Part shown: piece after piece, positions 32,011 to 44,351 of the stretch
Position numbering within the stretch: the first letter of the stretch is position 1
How the letters are laid out: every line of letters begins with the position of its first letter
Origin: Macrocystis pyrifera
Taxonomy: Eukaryota > Sar > Phaeophyceae > Laminariales > Laminariaceae
DNA length: 64,000 nt
NCBI GenBank assembly: GCA_031763025.1
Contig: JASSKH010000003.1
Span: 11,046,734-11,110,733, forward strand
Reading direction: 5' to 3'
Translations under genes and position numbers: made by a program
The notes under the pieces: model-generated
What the model saw: only the letters and a program-made list of their open reading frames with translations
Told to the model about the DNA's origin: nothing
Databases searched by the model: none

Positions 32011-32091
32011 CAGGACTGGAGCTGGCCTCTTGGGGACAAACTTACTCAGAATTTGAGTGGCTAGTCCCCCGAAGACGGGACTGCAGTCCTA
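32011..32091. mobile_element. family C MITE, diverged
   Basis: CAGGACTGGAGCTGGCCTCT with TGGGGACAAACTTACTCAGA, and GTCCCCCGAAGACGGGACTG with CAGTCCT. Confidence 0.7.
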
Positions 32092-32306
32092 GACGGGCTA
32101 AAGAAGCGCTGAACAAGCCTCAAGGGTGCAACCAACCGCCGTACCACTTCACTGTCCTGAGGAGACGGCGGCGAGTCAGTCTTCCGCGCAACAACGAGCC
32201 CGGCACCTATCGATATTATTTCACCATGCGCCACTCTTTGTCAGGAAATTTTTTTCGAAACGCGGTTTATATTCCCGGCCACGCCGTGGTACCAAGGTAT
32301 TTACTA

Positions 32307-32412
32307 CTACGGGGGTCCATAGTTAACGGGACACCAAATTTTGTGAGTAAAAATAGTTAAATGTGTAGTTTTTATGTATACCATAGGTCCTGTTAACTAG
32401 GGACCCCCGTAA
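32307..32412 (+). mobile_element. family A MITE followed by TATTAATA
   Basis: CTACGGGGGTCCATAGTTAA to GGGACCCCCGTAA. The flanking sequence to the right is TATTAATA. Confidence 0.83.
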
Positions 32413-32850
32413 TATTAATAGCCGGGGGGGACATCAGAGGCGGCGGAAAAAAAAAAAAAAAAAAAAAAAAAACGGGAGACATGAGAGGCGGCGGAAAAAA
32501 AAAAAAAAAAAAAAAACAGCATGACGATTGCGGCATCTCGACCACAGGCGGTATGATGTGTTGCCCGGTGCCGGTACACGGAGGACCCCAGCGATAAAGC
32601 GCGTTCGAACCGTGATACCACAACCGTATGCTACGATCAAGACAACACCCCCCGCCCCTCGTGGTGGGATCAAGTTTTCCGAGCCGGGCTCTCCACACCG
32701 TCAGGGAGGCAGGCACACCCACACCCACACAGCGAAAAGGGCGGGACTCTGGAAATAAATGACCTCGTCGCGATATTTCTATAGACGCAATCGCTCGGCG
32801 TTCGTGCCTTCGCTACCGTCGAGAAAATCAGCTTCGAAATTCGCCCGAAG

Positions 32851-32884
<34 letters not shown>

Positions 32885-33130
32885 ACTCATTATCATGCAT
32901 GGGGGGCGGGGGGGGGGGGGGGGGTGTACTAATTATCATGCATGGCCGTAGTCGTAAGAACAAAGACCCTCGCATCCCTACAATGCCGGGACGGAGCATG
33001 TCGGGTTCTCACACACCAGGCAGACATTGCTTGCACCAAGCGCGAAGCGCCGCGAGGTGGTGTTGGGCGAGTCGCATGAAGGGTGAGCTGCATCCTACTG
33101 AGAACCGCTCTAGAGGCGGACTTTCTTGCA
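32851..33130 (+). repeat. poly(G)-bordered dispersed repeat, long form with a duplicated end
   Basis: G(33), a short TACTCATTATCATGCATG piece, a second G tract, then the full core and long form to AGAACCGCTCTAGAGGCGGA. The duplicated end fits slippage or tandem insertion at the G tract. Confidence 0.8.
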
Positions 33131-33180
33131 TACGGAGGGCGGGGGGGGGGGGGGCGAACTCATTTGTTGCTTGCCTTAAG

Positions 33181-34945
33181 TCATTTGACCGTTGACCATG
33201 CATCCCTTTCGAGACGGAGCACCGTTCCTACTCCTAATAGAGACACCTCCAACAATTGGGCGCTCATTATGTTGTTCCATATATTACATAGAAACATTTT
33301 GCTAATCTTATCCCCTTCCTGTCTGCCCGCCTGTGGCCACCATCTATCTCCTAGGATAGCGATCGTTTTCTCGCTGCTATTCAGTGTATCAAACTCCTTC
33401 ATGTCACATTCGTCTATTTCCCTCATCTCCTCTTCTAACACATCCCTCTTCTAACACATCCCGCTCCTCCTTTTATATTTCATATTCTCCTACAATGTGA
33501 GTTCTCTCTATTGCTTTGCCACACAGGCACATCTGCGCATCTACTTCCTCCTCCTCACGGCTACTGGTATATCTCTTTCTTCTTTCTGGCAGGTCCAGGT
33601 CACCTACACGAAAGCGCAGTTTCAGCGTTTTCGCCAAGTCCATTGGGCCATGCAAATACGTTTTCATTCTTATTCCTTCCCTCAATCCCCCGTATATCTC
33701 TAAAAGTGTTTTTTCCAATTCCGCCTTGTTTCTTAGCGCTAGCCTTTCCCTCCTTTCTATCCTTTCTTCTACTCCTGCCTTGTACTTCCCAAATTTCCCG
33801 GCGGACATCACCTCTTCTAGGTTTCCCCCTAGACCCTTCCATACTTTCTCAACTACGCCATCCCACCTTATTCCAGCTCGACCTTTTTTACTTTCTCCCA
33901 TACAGCTCTATCAACTATGGCTGGCAACCGCTTTTTTGGCATGTTCCTTACTTTATATTGCCAGTTCAACTTTCTCAAGTCTCTAGTTGTCTTCATTGGG
34001 TGCATTCCCAGTTCTGCTCTTAATACTGTATTACTAGTCGTACTTGAGCATCTTGGGATTTTTTAGCTGCTGTCATTTGTACTGTTTCCAACTGTTTTAC
34101 GAGTTTCGCGTTCCCTTCCCATACTTCTCCTGCATATTCTAGCTTTGGTACTATCACATTCATCAGGATACATCTCTTAATCCTAGTGTCAAGGAGCGAG
34201 TCTGTTAGGATCGCATCCATCTTGCTTACTTGTGCCTTACCCTTTCCTATTACTTTTGCTATATGTGTATCCCAAGAGCAGCCTTTTGAGATCTCTACGC
34301 CAAGGTATGTATATTGGTCTACGATCGGCAATTCATCTTCTCCCACTTCCAACTGAAATTTACCGGGTTTACCTTATCTTCGTTGCAAACAACTACTGCG
34401 CATTTCTAAACGTTCGCCGTCACCCTCCATTTCCTGGTGTATTCTAGCGACTTCTCTATTTATTTCTGCAATCCTTCGGGTGTTTCTGATATCCGCACGA
34501 AGTTGTCCGCAAACATCAATCCCGACACCGCATCTTCCCCTACCGTGACTCCCTGCCTTGCTGCCTCGACTGCTACTATCAGGTCGTTAATATATATCTT
34601 GAACAGGTTAGGTGGCAACGTACATCCTTGTGCAACTCCTTGTAAAATAACATACTTCGATATTTCCCCGTCCAGCATCACAGCACTTCTCGCACATTCC
34701 GTCATCTTTTTCATCATTCTCCACATCTTTCCTCTGATTCCTATTTCCCACAGTTTTTTCCACAATCCATTTCTCGAACTGTGTCGTAGGCTTTCTGCAC
34801 ATCTAGAAAGAAACAGTACGTTGTTAGTCCCGCGTCTTTCCTAGCTTGAATAACCTTACCTAGGGTGTACACATGGTCTACGCAGCTACTGTTTGGCCTA
34901 AACCCTGCTTGCCCTTCGCTTATTTTGTCTTCCTTCTTCATCTTC
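33181..34945 (-). mobile_element. non-LTR retrotransposon (LINE) remnant, reverse transcriptase domain onward
   Basis: The minus strand encodes, with several frame changes, SEGQAGFRPNSSCVDHVYTL, FLDVQKAYDTV, GVAQGCTLPPNLFKIYINDL, MFADNFVRIS, YTYLGVEISKGCSWDTHI, then a C-terminal region with CLCGKAIERTHIVGE and AILGDRWWPQ. These are ordered motifs of a LINE reverse transcriptase and tail. The catalytic box, normally Tyr/Phe-Ala-Asp-Asp, reads FADN, and the endonuclease and N-terminal RT motifs are absent, so it is 5-prime truncated and inactive. Frames break near 34760, 34400, 34020 and 33450. Confidence 0.9.
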
Positions 34946-34964
34946 GGACGGGGAGGGGTTATCT

Positions 34965-35453
34965 TACTACTTGTGTGATATACGTTAGGCTTATCACCCG
35001 TGTGTTATAAGGTAGGCTCATCACCTGTTTTATACGGTAGGCTTATCACCGTGTGATACGGTAGGTTTATCACCCGTGTGTACGGTACGCTTATCACCCG
35101 TGTGATACGGTAGCATCATCACCCGTGTGATACGGTAGGCTTATCACCGTGTTATACGGTAGGCTAATCACCCGTGTTATAAGGTAGTAGTATCACCCGT
35201 GTGATACGGTAGGCTTATCACCCGTGTTATACGGTAGGCTAATCACTCGTGTTGTAAGGTAGGCGTATCACCCGTGTGATACGGTAGGCTTATCACCCGT
35301 GTGATACGGTAGGCTCATCACCCGTGTAACAAGGTAGGCCTATCACCCGTGTGATACGGTAGGTTTTATCACCCGTGTGATACGGTAAGCTTGTCACCCG
35401 TGTGATACGGTACGCCTATCACCCGTGTTATACGGTAAGCCCACCACCGTGTG
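34965..35453. repeat. satellite of 24-25 bp, about 20 monomers
   Basis: Monomer approximately TTATCACCCGTGTGATACGG plus TAGGC. Each contains the inverted repeat ATCAC-CCGT-GTGAT. There is variation at the A/T of GTGATAC and GTTATAC, and no unique spacers. It abuts the truncated 5-prime end of the LINE. Confidence 0.95.
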
Positions 35454-35638
35454 TTTGCACGGTGCTCGAGCTGCAGGTCGGCTCGCCCTAATAGACGGTT
35501 GGCGACGCCGCGGTTCTCCACGCTTGTTTTGGTGGGCGTACCCGCTACATACGCACCAAAAGGGGGGTTTCTAGTTATCCGTCCGCGAATGAACCTCTTT
35601 TCGTGCCTTCCGTGGCAGATACCGACTGTTACGGTAAG

Positions 35639-35736
35639 GGACCATAGTAAACAGGACCAAATATTGGAAGTAAAAATAGGTAAATATGTAGGTTTTCAAG
35701 TATACCATAGGTCCTACTAACTATGGACCCCCGTAA
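35639..35736 (+). mobile_element. family A MITE
   Basis: TTACGGTAAGGGACCATAG at the left, GGACCCCCGTAA at the right. It begins about 185 bases after the satellite. Confidence 0.82.
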
Positions 35737-37704
35737 TAACACGAGAATACGAGTACAAGCGGTCACATGTTGACCCATTTAGAATTACAGACGCGTTCTA
35801 CGACAGAGGTAGCACATTTCGGCTGAAATATTTTCTGAATGACGGTGCGCGCCTTAACCCAAAAATCGTCGGAATGCCAATCTAGTCTCGAAAAATGACG
35901 TTTTGGTATATTTTGGTCACGGGGATTATTCATCGGGATGCAAATTTGGTTCTTGCTGTGGTCAGTTTTTCGTGTGAGGTGTGGAGCTCCTCAAGTGAGA
36001 GGGGCCTCAGAAAATACAGGGTGAACCTTTATCGTAGAAACGCCTCTACAGGAACAAATCATGCACCCCGTATGGTTTGGGGGGACGAAACAATTTTCGA
36101 AAAATTCTACGGCAGTAGAGTGGAAAATCGCAGCGTGGTTGATACCTGGTACCTCTCTCCCTGCTGGGCTGAGTTTGGGTTGGTTTATTTTCCTGCGTAC
36201 CTGTGGGCTCCTTGTGCCTTTTCGCGAGATCAAGCAACACTTTTGGAAACCCAAGCTACACCGACCTAGACTAGCAAGCGACAACTGCTGCGGTATGTTC
36301 AACCTCTTACTTCTGTAGGAAGAGCATGCAACAAAGCAGCAGCAGCAGCAGTGCAAGCATCATCAGGCTGTTTGCGTGCGTGTCGTGCATACGGTTACGA
36401 TACGCACCTGTGTTGCATTGCCCACAAAAAAAAAAAACTCATTTTGGCCAATTGTATAATCAAATAAATGCCTGGAAGCACCTCTACTTCCGTTTTTTTC
36501 GTCACTGATATTTGGTTATTCTGCTCTAGCTCAAAACTTTTCCATTGATCCAATATTTGGCAAGGCAGATATGGGCTCCTTGGTGCACTCCCGTGACGGT
36601 GGCAAAGCGGCAGCAGTTTCCGTGCCCTGCTTCCAGTCGGACCTCGTCGCTAAAGTTTGAAAATGGGCAAAAAATATGGTTCCAGGCGTTTGAATTTGAT
36701 TTCTTGTACTGGAGTCAAGTGTATTTTTTGCTGCTGTAGAGAAACATGCTCGTATCATAGTCGTACGTACGTACCAGTTTCCTTTGCATTTTTTTAGTAA
36801 CGGTTTTTTTCAATATGATAATGGGGTAAGCCCGGCAGCGCAGAAGCCTAGAACATGCTCCGTCGCTCTGCCGCTGCTCTTCCCAAGGATTCAGTAGCTG
36901 CTGTATTAGCAAGGCCAGCACGCACTACGTGTTTGCACATGCATCGGGACAGAAAACGGAGTTCTTTAGCGTGTTTCGACTGTCGGCACAAGCGAGAGCA
37001 GGATGGCCGTTTTGTGCATGTTTTTGGTGATTTTTTAGGCACCATTCTCAGGTCGACCGTGGCAGCTGGAGGTTCGATCCCAAACTTCGCAAGGCGGAAA
37101 TGACATGACTGGCTGTATGCGAGCACACACACGGAAATCTGGTCAATTTCGTCAAGGTCTTCGAGTCGGACCTCGGCCGTGAAAATGGCCTAATCGGGCG
37201 GCGCAATTTCCTCGACCGAAGCTGCCGTTTGCTTGCAGCTGCGATGAACCGAATTCATCCAAGCCTAGAACGGCCAAGCGCCAACCAGCCACACAGCGGG
37301 CTCTATCATGACTTGAATGAGTTCCCCTGAGCGTCCTGTGCCATTTGGGGCCTTCGGTGCGCAGCACGGTGACCGTGAGGAGTGCCTCAAAAGACCCTCT
37401 GTGCCAAACCCCGGTTTCAATAATATTCGCATTTTTTTATTGCACCTAAAAAAAAACATATTATGGACAATGCAACACAGGTGTACGCCTCCTTACGTTG
37501 CACTTCGGACACGTCGTCCCCTATCCCCTCCCCTGCAGGCTATCTGTGGTAGGCTGCTCCGTGCGGCCGATGCTGTAATCGCCACCTATTTCGATAAAAT
37601 TTCCCTCTCGAGTCCCAGAGGGGTTACTAAACAAACACTCGTGTTATACTGCTGCGTATACTAGCAGTGGTACCACGTGCCGTACAGCAGGATAAATATT
37701 AATA

Positions 37705-37807
37705 TTACGGGGGGCCATAGTAAATAGGACCAAATATTGCTAGTAAGAATAGGGAAATATATAGGTTTTGTGTTACCGTAGGTCCTATTTACTATGGACC
37801 CCCGTAA
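37705..37807 (+). mobile_element. family A MITE, best-preserved copy
   Basis: TTACGGGGGGCCATAG to GGACCCCCGTAA in 103 bases, with a TA on each side making TATTACGG...CCGTAATA. It sits directly beside AATATTAATAT. It serves as the consensus for this annotation. Confidence 0.92.
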
Positions 37808-38738
37808 TAGTAGCTACCAGGTACCACCGCCGTGGTATGCGATACCAGGTCTGCTGTGTATGCAAGCAGTAGTAATACAGCAGCATACAATATATATAAT
37901 GTTAAATATTAATAGTAGCTTTTGTGGTACCAAGACCTGGCACGCACTGCCCACAGAGTTCTTCGAAGTTTCTGTAAAATCAGGCTGTTGTAAGTTATGC
38001 ATGCGCTCTCTGTGTGCCTCTTGAGCAGGTCGGTGCACATCAGTACACACTTGTTAATAGTTTACAGGTGTATGCACGCACGCCGTGTCCCGTATCCGCT
38101 CGCACAGGTGCGATCCTTTATACCTGCTACGATTGACGTCATACCCCAGCAGCAGCAGCAGCAGCAGCAGCAGGGCCAAGGCTACGTGCGGGCATATAAA
38201 AAACGGACAGCAGCGTGTTGTGACCGTCCTTTCTGCCCAGCTTCATCAGTACACCCAGTGGCCGTCCCGATTCCTCATGCTAGAGAGATACTAATTCTGC
38301 GGTCGCAGACTGTGACACAGAGGAAGACCGAAAACAAGAAATAATCCCAAATTCAACGGCCAAGAGCAAGTGAAACGTCAGCGTACCGGGTTCGTACGAG
38401 AGCACAACAAACAGAAGCCAAGACCAGCAGCAGTCAACAAGAAACACCAGCTATTACTGTTGCACGACGATTTATTTCTATACATGCATACGGCGCAGAT
38501 TATTCTCCTCGACCACTCCCGACAATGAATGCTACCAGGCTACGATACAAACCCTGCAGCACGCGCGATCGAAGTGTCACCACTGCTGCTGCTGCTGTAG
38601 TATCACACTCAGCCTGCGAAGCCGAGTTTCGACGAGATCCTCGATCTCACGACAAGCGGCCCCCTGCGCACACCGGGTGTGCAAATTGTACTCTGCGCGC
38701 CCTCCAATATGTATATGCTGCTTTTATTAATATTAATA

Positions 38739-38847
38739 TTACGGGGGGTCCATAGTTAACTGGACCAAATTTTGTTAGTAAAAATAGGCAAATATATAGT
38801 TTTTTATGTATATCATAGGTCCAGTTAACTATGGGCCCCCCCCGTAA
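38739..38847 (+). mobile_element. family A MITE, GTTAACTGG variant
   Basis: Preceded by TATTAATATTAATA, TTACGGGGGGTCCATAG to GGGCCCCCCCCGTAA. Followed directly by half of another copy. Confidence 0.88.
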
Positions 38848-38849
38848 TA

Positions 38850-38919
38850 GCAAAAAATAGGTAAATATATGGGTTTTTTTATGTATACCATAGGTCCTAT
38901 TAACTATGGACCCCCGTAA
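38850..38919 (+). mobile_element. family A MITE, right half only
   Basis: Starts in the centre (AAAAAATAGGTAAATATATG) and ends GGACCCCCGTAA, joined to the complete copy before it. Confidence 0.8.
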
Positions 38920-39127
38920 ATAGTGTATTTGGTTCTCCTGTTCGCACACCGCGCATGCAAATTGTGCTCTGCACACCTTTTAATATTTTACATACCAATT
39001 ATCAATTAAAAAAACAACAACAAACAACAACAACAACAACAACAACAGCTGTGAGTGAGATGGAGGATTCGTCAAAACTCATCTTTTCAAGCTGTGTGTC
39101 ATACTATACCTGGTACTTCGTATACTA

Positions 39128-39234
39128 TTACGGGGGGTCCATAGTAAATAGGACCTTCGGTACACACAAGAACCTATATATTTTCCATATTTTTACTAAC
39201 AATATTTGGTTCTATTAACTACGGTTCCCCGTAA
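39128..39234 (-). mobile_element. family A MITE
   Basis: TTACGGGGGGTCCATAG to CGGTTCCCCGTAA, 15 bases after a TACCTGGTA word. Confidence 0.85.
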
Positions 39235-39544
39235 CGGTGATACTATATACCGTACTAGTGATACCTCCACCGCGCGTACTACGGGTGCTATATGGCCTCA
39301 TGCAGGATATACTATCAATATTAACGGCCCGTATATGCATACGACGAGGACAAGACAAAATCTGAAGCTTTGCAGAGTTCAAGGAGTGGGTGTGTCTATT
39401 TGGAAAAAAAGAAAGAGAAAAAAGCATCCGGACGGTGGGAGGTGTGCTGCTTATAAAGTGCATTTCGTCCTTTGCTGTGGCCGTTCGGCGGAAACCCCTT
39501 GATTTTGGTGGGGGTAGGTCGGGGGTTGGGATGGGGGTGGCAGG

Positions 39545-39610
39545 AGTTCTGGCCGTGCGCCTAAAGCCGACCCACCCGATTGGAACCCTAACCCTACGCC
39601 AGTGATGGGT
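39545..39610 (+). repeat. dispersed repeat with telomere-like CCCTAACCCTA core
   Basis: CGCCTAAAGCCGACCCACCC followed by GGAACCCTAACCCTACGCCA and GTGATGGGTGC. The same arrangement with more CCCTAA units is at 60886-60965. Confidence 0.6.
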
Positions 39611-40026
39611 GCCTTGATCAGGGTGCCAAGCCGGAGCAGGGCGTGTGCAGGGTATGCTACTATTTGCATACCCGTTGTGCAAATAGGTCTCACAGCTGAG
39701 CTGATAAAAACAAAAAAGAAGGAAGGAAAAAAGCTGCTGCTGCTGTCGTGCCTTTTGTTTCTGATATTTATCACAAGACTACTTCTACATACATACTCGC
39801 TGTACGGAGAGGGCGGGCCGAGACAAAAAAAAAGGCCGAGGGGAGTTCAGGGTATCGCACTTACAGCAGGCAGTATGCGACACCTCTCAAGAAAGTTTCA
39901 TTTCGGACCAGAGGTTCGAATTATTACGTAAGACAGGGTGCGTCCTGCTCAAACTGTTTCAGTACGAAAAACGACCACATCATTATCTTCGTCCAAAAAT
40001 TGACCCCGGAACTATCAAACCTCTTT

Positions 40027-40320
40027 AGGACTGCAGTCCCGTTCGAGGGACAAACCACTCAGACTTCTTTTTTTTTAGCGCCCGGAGGGCGAGAGGAAAC
40101 CCCTGTCCACGCTTATTTCTCAAAGTTTCGTGTACCGGTTCGAATCCGGTTCGTTTCTTCTACCTTAGTCGGGGCCTGTCTCTTGACCGTGTCGTCATCA
40201 AAAAACTGTGGTTCACTCCGAGGATGCAGGCACCTGAGTCTAGATTTTATCTCTCCCGACTCAGGTAGTAACCACTCAAACTCTCACGTAATTTGTCCCC
40301 AAACGGGGCTGCAGTCCCAA
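40027..40320. mobile_element. family C MITE split by about 205 bases
   Basis: The left half GGACTGCAGTCCCGTTCGAG to CCACTCAGACTT and the right half CACTCAAACTCTCACG to GTCCCCAAACGGGGCTGC, separated by sequence containing a tRNA-like T-arm (ACCGGTTCGAATCCGGT at about 40136). Confidence 0.65.
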
Positions 40321-40420
40321 GCGAGCTGTCGCGTACTGCTGTAAGGCTGTACATGCAGATATACAGTAGTCGGGCGATAGATAGTGGGACAGAATGACGT
40401 GATCGCCTTGTTGTCGCCTC

Positions 40421-40528
40421 TGACGGGGAGCCATAGTAAATGGGACCAAATACTGTGAGTGAACATAGGTAAATATATAGTTTTTTTCTGTGTACCGTAG
40501 GTCCTATTTACTATGGCCCCCCCCGAAA
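40421..40528 (+). mobile_element. family A MITE
   Basis: TGACGGGGAGCCATAG at the left; the right end CCCCCCCGAAAATA has lost its GTAA. Confidence 0.78.
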
Positions 40529-41118
40529 ATAGATGCGGGGGGCGACAGGCTCGATTGGTGTCGACTAGCCCCCTCCTTTTGGAACTACTTCAGAGGGAAA
40601 ACACGCCGTTAAAACACACACACAACACATACACGAAGAAGCCCGGGCTGGTGGGGGGTATCCAGCGGAGGGTAGGTACAGGGTATTTCAGAGGGTGTGT
40701 GCGGAATGCAACAACGGAAGGAGATTTACGTACGGCACGCGCGAATGGAAACGTGACCAGGGATCATCTTAGCATACAGGGACCTCTAGGTGAAACAAAA
40801 ATCGCCAGCACGACAGGAAAAATTTGAAGAAAGCCCGCGATGAGTACAGCATTACATCCATTCCGCGCTTCCCCCGACCCCCATTTTTTAGGTTTATGTG
40901 TAAGTACTAATGTGTTGTTAGATTCCTCGTGTGTTGCCTGCCCTTTCTAAGTTTCGCCCAGTTTGTGCCTGTCGTGCTCCTAAAAAAGTTCACAAAGCAC
41001 GCTACTTATTGCATGAAACATACATACTTAGTACCGCCGCATGCTCTTCTTTGACGGTTGATCAAAAGACCGAACTACAGCAGTAGTCATTTCTTTTCCA
41101 GGGCTGTTCACGGGGCAT

Positions 41119-41210
41119 GACCTGACCCGACCCGCGGGTCGTCGGGTCAGGACGTCTCGAAAAAATCACCGGTCGGGTCGGGTCGGGTTGGGTCGGGAGG
41201 TATTCCAAAT
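41119..41210. repeat. GGGTC-rich hairpin and short repeat
   Basis: CCTGACCCGACCCG pairs with CGGGTCGTCGGGTCAGG within 35 bases and is followed by repeated GGGTCGGGTC. No gene or known regulatory element is adjacent. Confidence 0.6.
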
Positions 41211-41876
41211 CTCACGAGTCAGGTCGGATTAGGTGACCCCATCCAAACCGCAAAACGCGAGTTTTGAACCGACCCCCGTGGACCGCGTTTTTTTTTCGGT
41301 TGTTATACCTGGGTCCCACGTATAGGTGTGCTCTGCTACCTAAAAATCAACGGAGGCAGGGATTGTGTCAGGGTTTGCTCCTCGTGGTTTTTGCGACGTA
41401 GAAGTTTTGTTCGCTGCGTCCATTCGGGCAGCACTACTCGGTACGTATATATATAATACGTGCACGGGCCTCTATAAGTTCTCGCTTTCGGTCTTCAGCA
41501 GACAGCAGAATGAACGGCAGTGCTTCAGACAGGGTACGTACATATATTCGTGTAGCTGAACGAGTAGCCGTGTCCAGCATGGTGGCATTGGATACTGACA
41601 GCACTCGAAAAGGCAACGCTGTACGTAGCCATAGCATGCAGCAGGAGCAGCGCAGAATGCGGGGCTTGGTAGTCGGCTGCAGCCTCCGATGTGAAATAGA
41701 AAAGCTCTTCCGTGCGGTAGAAGTACTGCAGTATGTACGAGAGACGTACAATTAGTGCAGCAGTTGAGCGACATATCGTGTGCCTTTTTTTGGGCGTGCG
41801 TGACATGTGTCTCTTTTAACGCGTGTGTCCTGTTATGATACCAGGTAGGTCGTGGAACGGGCTGTTTTATCCTGGT

Positions 41877-42240
41877 GCGCCCCCGGTGGCTTGGTAGGTG
41901 GTCCGCGTGCCTACCAAGATCAATATCGTGGGTTCAAGTCTCACCGAGTGCATACTCGTAAGGATTTTTTCTTGAAAACAAATCGATAAGCGGAAAGCGC
42001 GAAAGCGTGAGTTAGCTACGACATTCGATGAAAATCGACGAGCAGTAGGAATGCTGAACCCTATGCGAGAACCCTACATACGAGCAGTAGGAATACCTGG
42101 AACCCTATGTGCGATAAAAATGAAGGCACGTAACGGGGGGGAGAAGGGACGACACCTATGACCACGGCTTGACCAGAAGAAGACCGCCGAGGATAAAACC
42201 TCGTACGAGTTAAGCTGGAAAGTGCAAGTGATGATTAAAA
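41877..42240 (+). mobile_element. tRNA-derived SINE, full length with an internal duplication
   Basis: Head CCCCCGGTGGCTTGGTAGG with B box GGTTCAAGTC, body as in the other copies. The CGAGCAGTAGGAATGCTGAA to ACCCTATGCG segment is present twice. The tail is AT-rich rather than pure poly(A). Confidence 0.88.
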
Positions 42241-44351
42241 TATACCAGGTAAATATATATATGCATCATATGTACGACCCCTACTTTTAAATTCGCGCGT
42301 CAAGCTTGTCTCTTTTTCTTGTTGTGTTTTCCATGATACGACACGCGAAGTGTTCGTAGGCTCGTAGGTCGCGGAACCGGGGCCGGCTGTTATATCCTGG
42401 TACCCCGACTGCTTGAGCTGTGCTTGGTTCAGTTTCCCTATATACCTACCAGTAGACTTCTTTTGTGCCTTTCCGTTACCACGGGCTATTAATAGATCAT
42501 CACAGCAATGCCGTACTCTACTGCCGTGAGATCGTCAACAACAGCAATACGACGACACTGCTGCAGCCACCTTTAGACGGCTGAGAGCAGCCCTCTTCGT
42601 GCTGCTGCTACTGGCTGCTGAGCCTGGCTCAGGGTCGATATCAACTGGTCGCTTGGTTTTTTCTCTCGTTTCGCCGAATTTTCAAAAGAAACGCGAAAAA
42701 AAATGCGGTGGTTACTGTCTGGTGCCATGTTTCATGAGGTTGCAACGCTCGTCCATCTGATCGAAAGGTCAAAACCAGCGGCGCGCACGCAGGGCGTCCG
42801 CTTGATCGTGCCGCTGCAGGTGCTCCGGCTCCCAGACACTAGAGAGGCGTCCGTACCTCGCGGCGTAAAACAACTTCTGGCGGGACAAAGCCCTCCACGA
42901 CGTTAAAATAGCCGGTGACTTCGTCTGGATCTCGCCTATGTCGACTGGACGAATAGAGCTCCCGTGACGCTCGGCGCTTTCTGCGACCAGTCACGGTCTG
43001 GGAATGACCCTGGGGATGGCCCTGATCTATCCTGTACATCAGTGCCGAGTGGCATCATGACGCACACGGCTCATTTCGTGCGCCTGCCCGATGTTCTGCG
43101 ACGATGCGACATTTTTCTGCGTTCTGGTGCTGCTTGCTGGCGTGGATAAATATCTTGAATTTAGAATACCATGCCATTTTCGATAGAATCTGATGGCCCA
43201 ATTTTCGTCAAATCTGACGATTTGGCACATCGCCTTCTCCGATCGAAAACAAAAATGTCGGATTTTGTACATTCGGACTGCGTAAGCAGATACATTCATT
43301 TTTGGGATCCAAACCTACAAATATTGAGAACGATCGGTGAGTTGGGTGGTGACACAGCTGTACAAGGGTATGGCGACGATGCTTCGCACCCGGCACGCAG
43401 TCGGCGGCCGGCACGTCTCTCTGTGGCCAGACTAAAGTCGACTGGCGCGGGCTCGGGCCTAGAGACGCACCTCTCCGTGGACACGTACGCGTAGACTACA
43501 GCAGCAACAGCATTCAGTCAGTCAACGTGCTGGGCTCGGATACAATACCAAGACAGATTGACTCGAGCGCACTCGGCACGTCTCTTCGCCGACAGACAAG
43601 AGGCAGTCAGCGTGGGCTCGGACGCTCGGGTCCTACGCCAAGTGCAGCGCACTCGGCGCGTCTGATCGCGGCGCCAGACCACAACAACAGCGGTTGGTCT
43701 CGGCGTTTGCTCGAATCTCTGCAAGCACAAAAAATCCGATGCTTTCGCCTACTCGTACTACACATATACTCGTACGACGACTGCTGTTTCGATTTACTGA
43801 AAATGCGATCGGGTCAAAAACTGAAGCTCAATTTCTGAACCGCATACCTGTTAAACTAGGAAACAAGAGTTGCTTACCACCTATTCAGAAAAAAGGTTAA
43901 ACAACACTGTGTACGAGACAAATACAAGTATAACTAACCCTAACCGGCAAATTTTTCAGTAGAGGGGCCTCGGGAGAAAAAAAAAAAGAAAAAAGAGAGG
44001 GTGAAATTTTTCAAGACTTGAGCAGGCATTTTCGAAACGGCTCGCTCAAGTTTCCGAGCTTTTGTTATCTGTTTTGGTCCGATGCCATGTGCCCTCTGCT
44101 GCGACGCCACCACGAGCGCTATATTTATAACCTCGCCGTGAAAATAGCCACATTCGAACGATATCGTGTACAGCTACATCGAAGCTATATATGTAAATCA
44201 GCTCATTCCGTTGTAGAGCATTTGAGATATTCATCAAAGGCCTCCACACCCACCATTCACGACGCCGAGACGCCGAATGCGTACGCGTGCCAGTCTGGGG
44301 AAAAAACATATAACGACCGTTCGGTCTTCGTATTTAACCCTTTTATTAATA

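Noticed and set aside
32440..32520. Two poly(A) runs as SINE or retrogene tails
   Set aside because: They are a short tandem duplication of ACATGAGAGGCGGCGG plus A(n) with no recognisable element body upstream.
34965..35453. CRISPR-like array
   Set aside because: Monomers are contiguous 24-25 bp units with no unique spacers, in a eukaryotic context; it is a satellite.
40094..40160. tRNA gene suggested by the perfect T-arm ACCGGTTCGAATCCGGT
   Set aside because: The space for D-arm and anticodon arm is about ten bases too short and no A box is present; at most a tRNA-derived fragment.
42703..43494. Plus and minus frames with ordinary composition (for example LLAGQSPPRR, EVTGYFNVVEGFVPPE)
   Set aside because: Frames are broken by stops, no family is recognised and no splice sites fit; possibly an old unidentified element.
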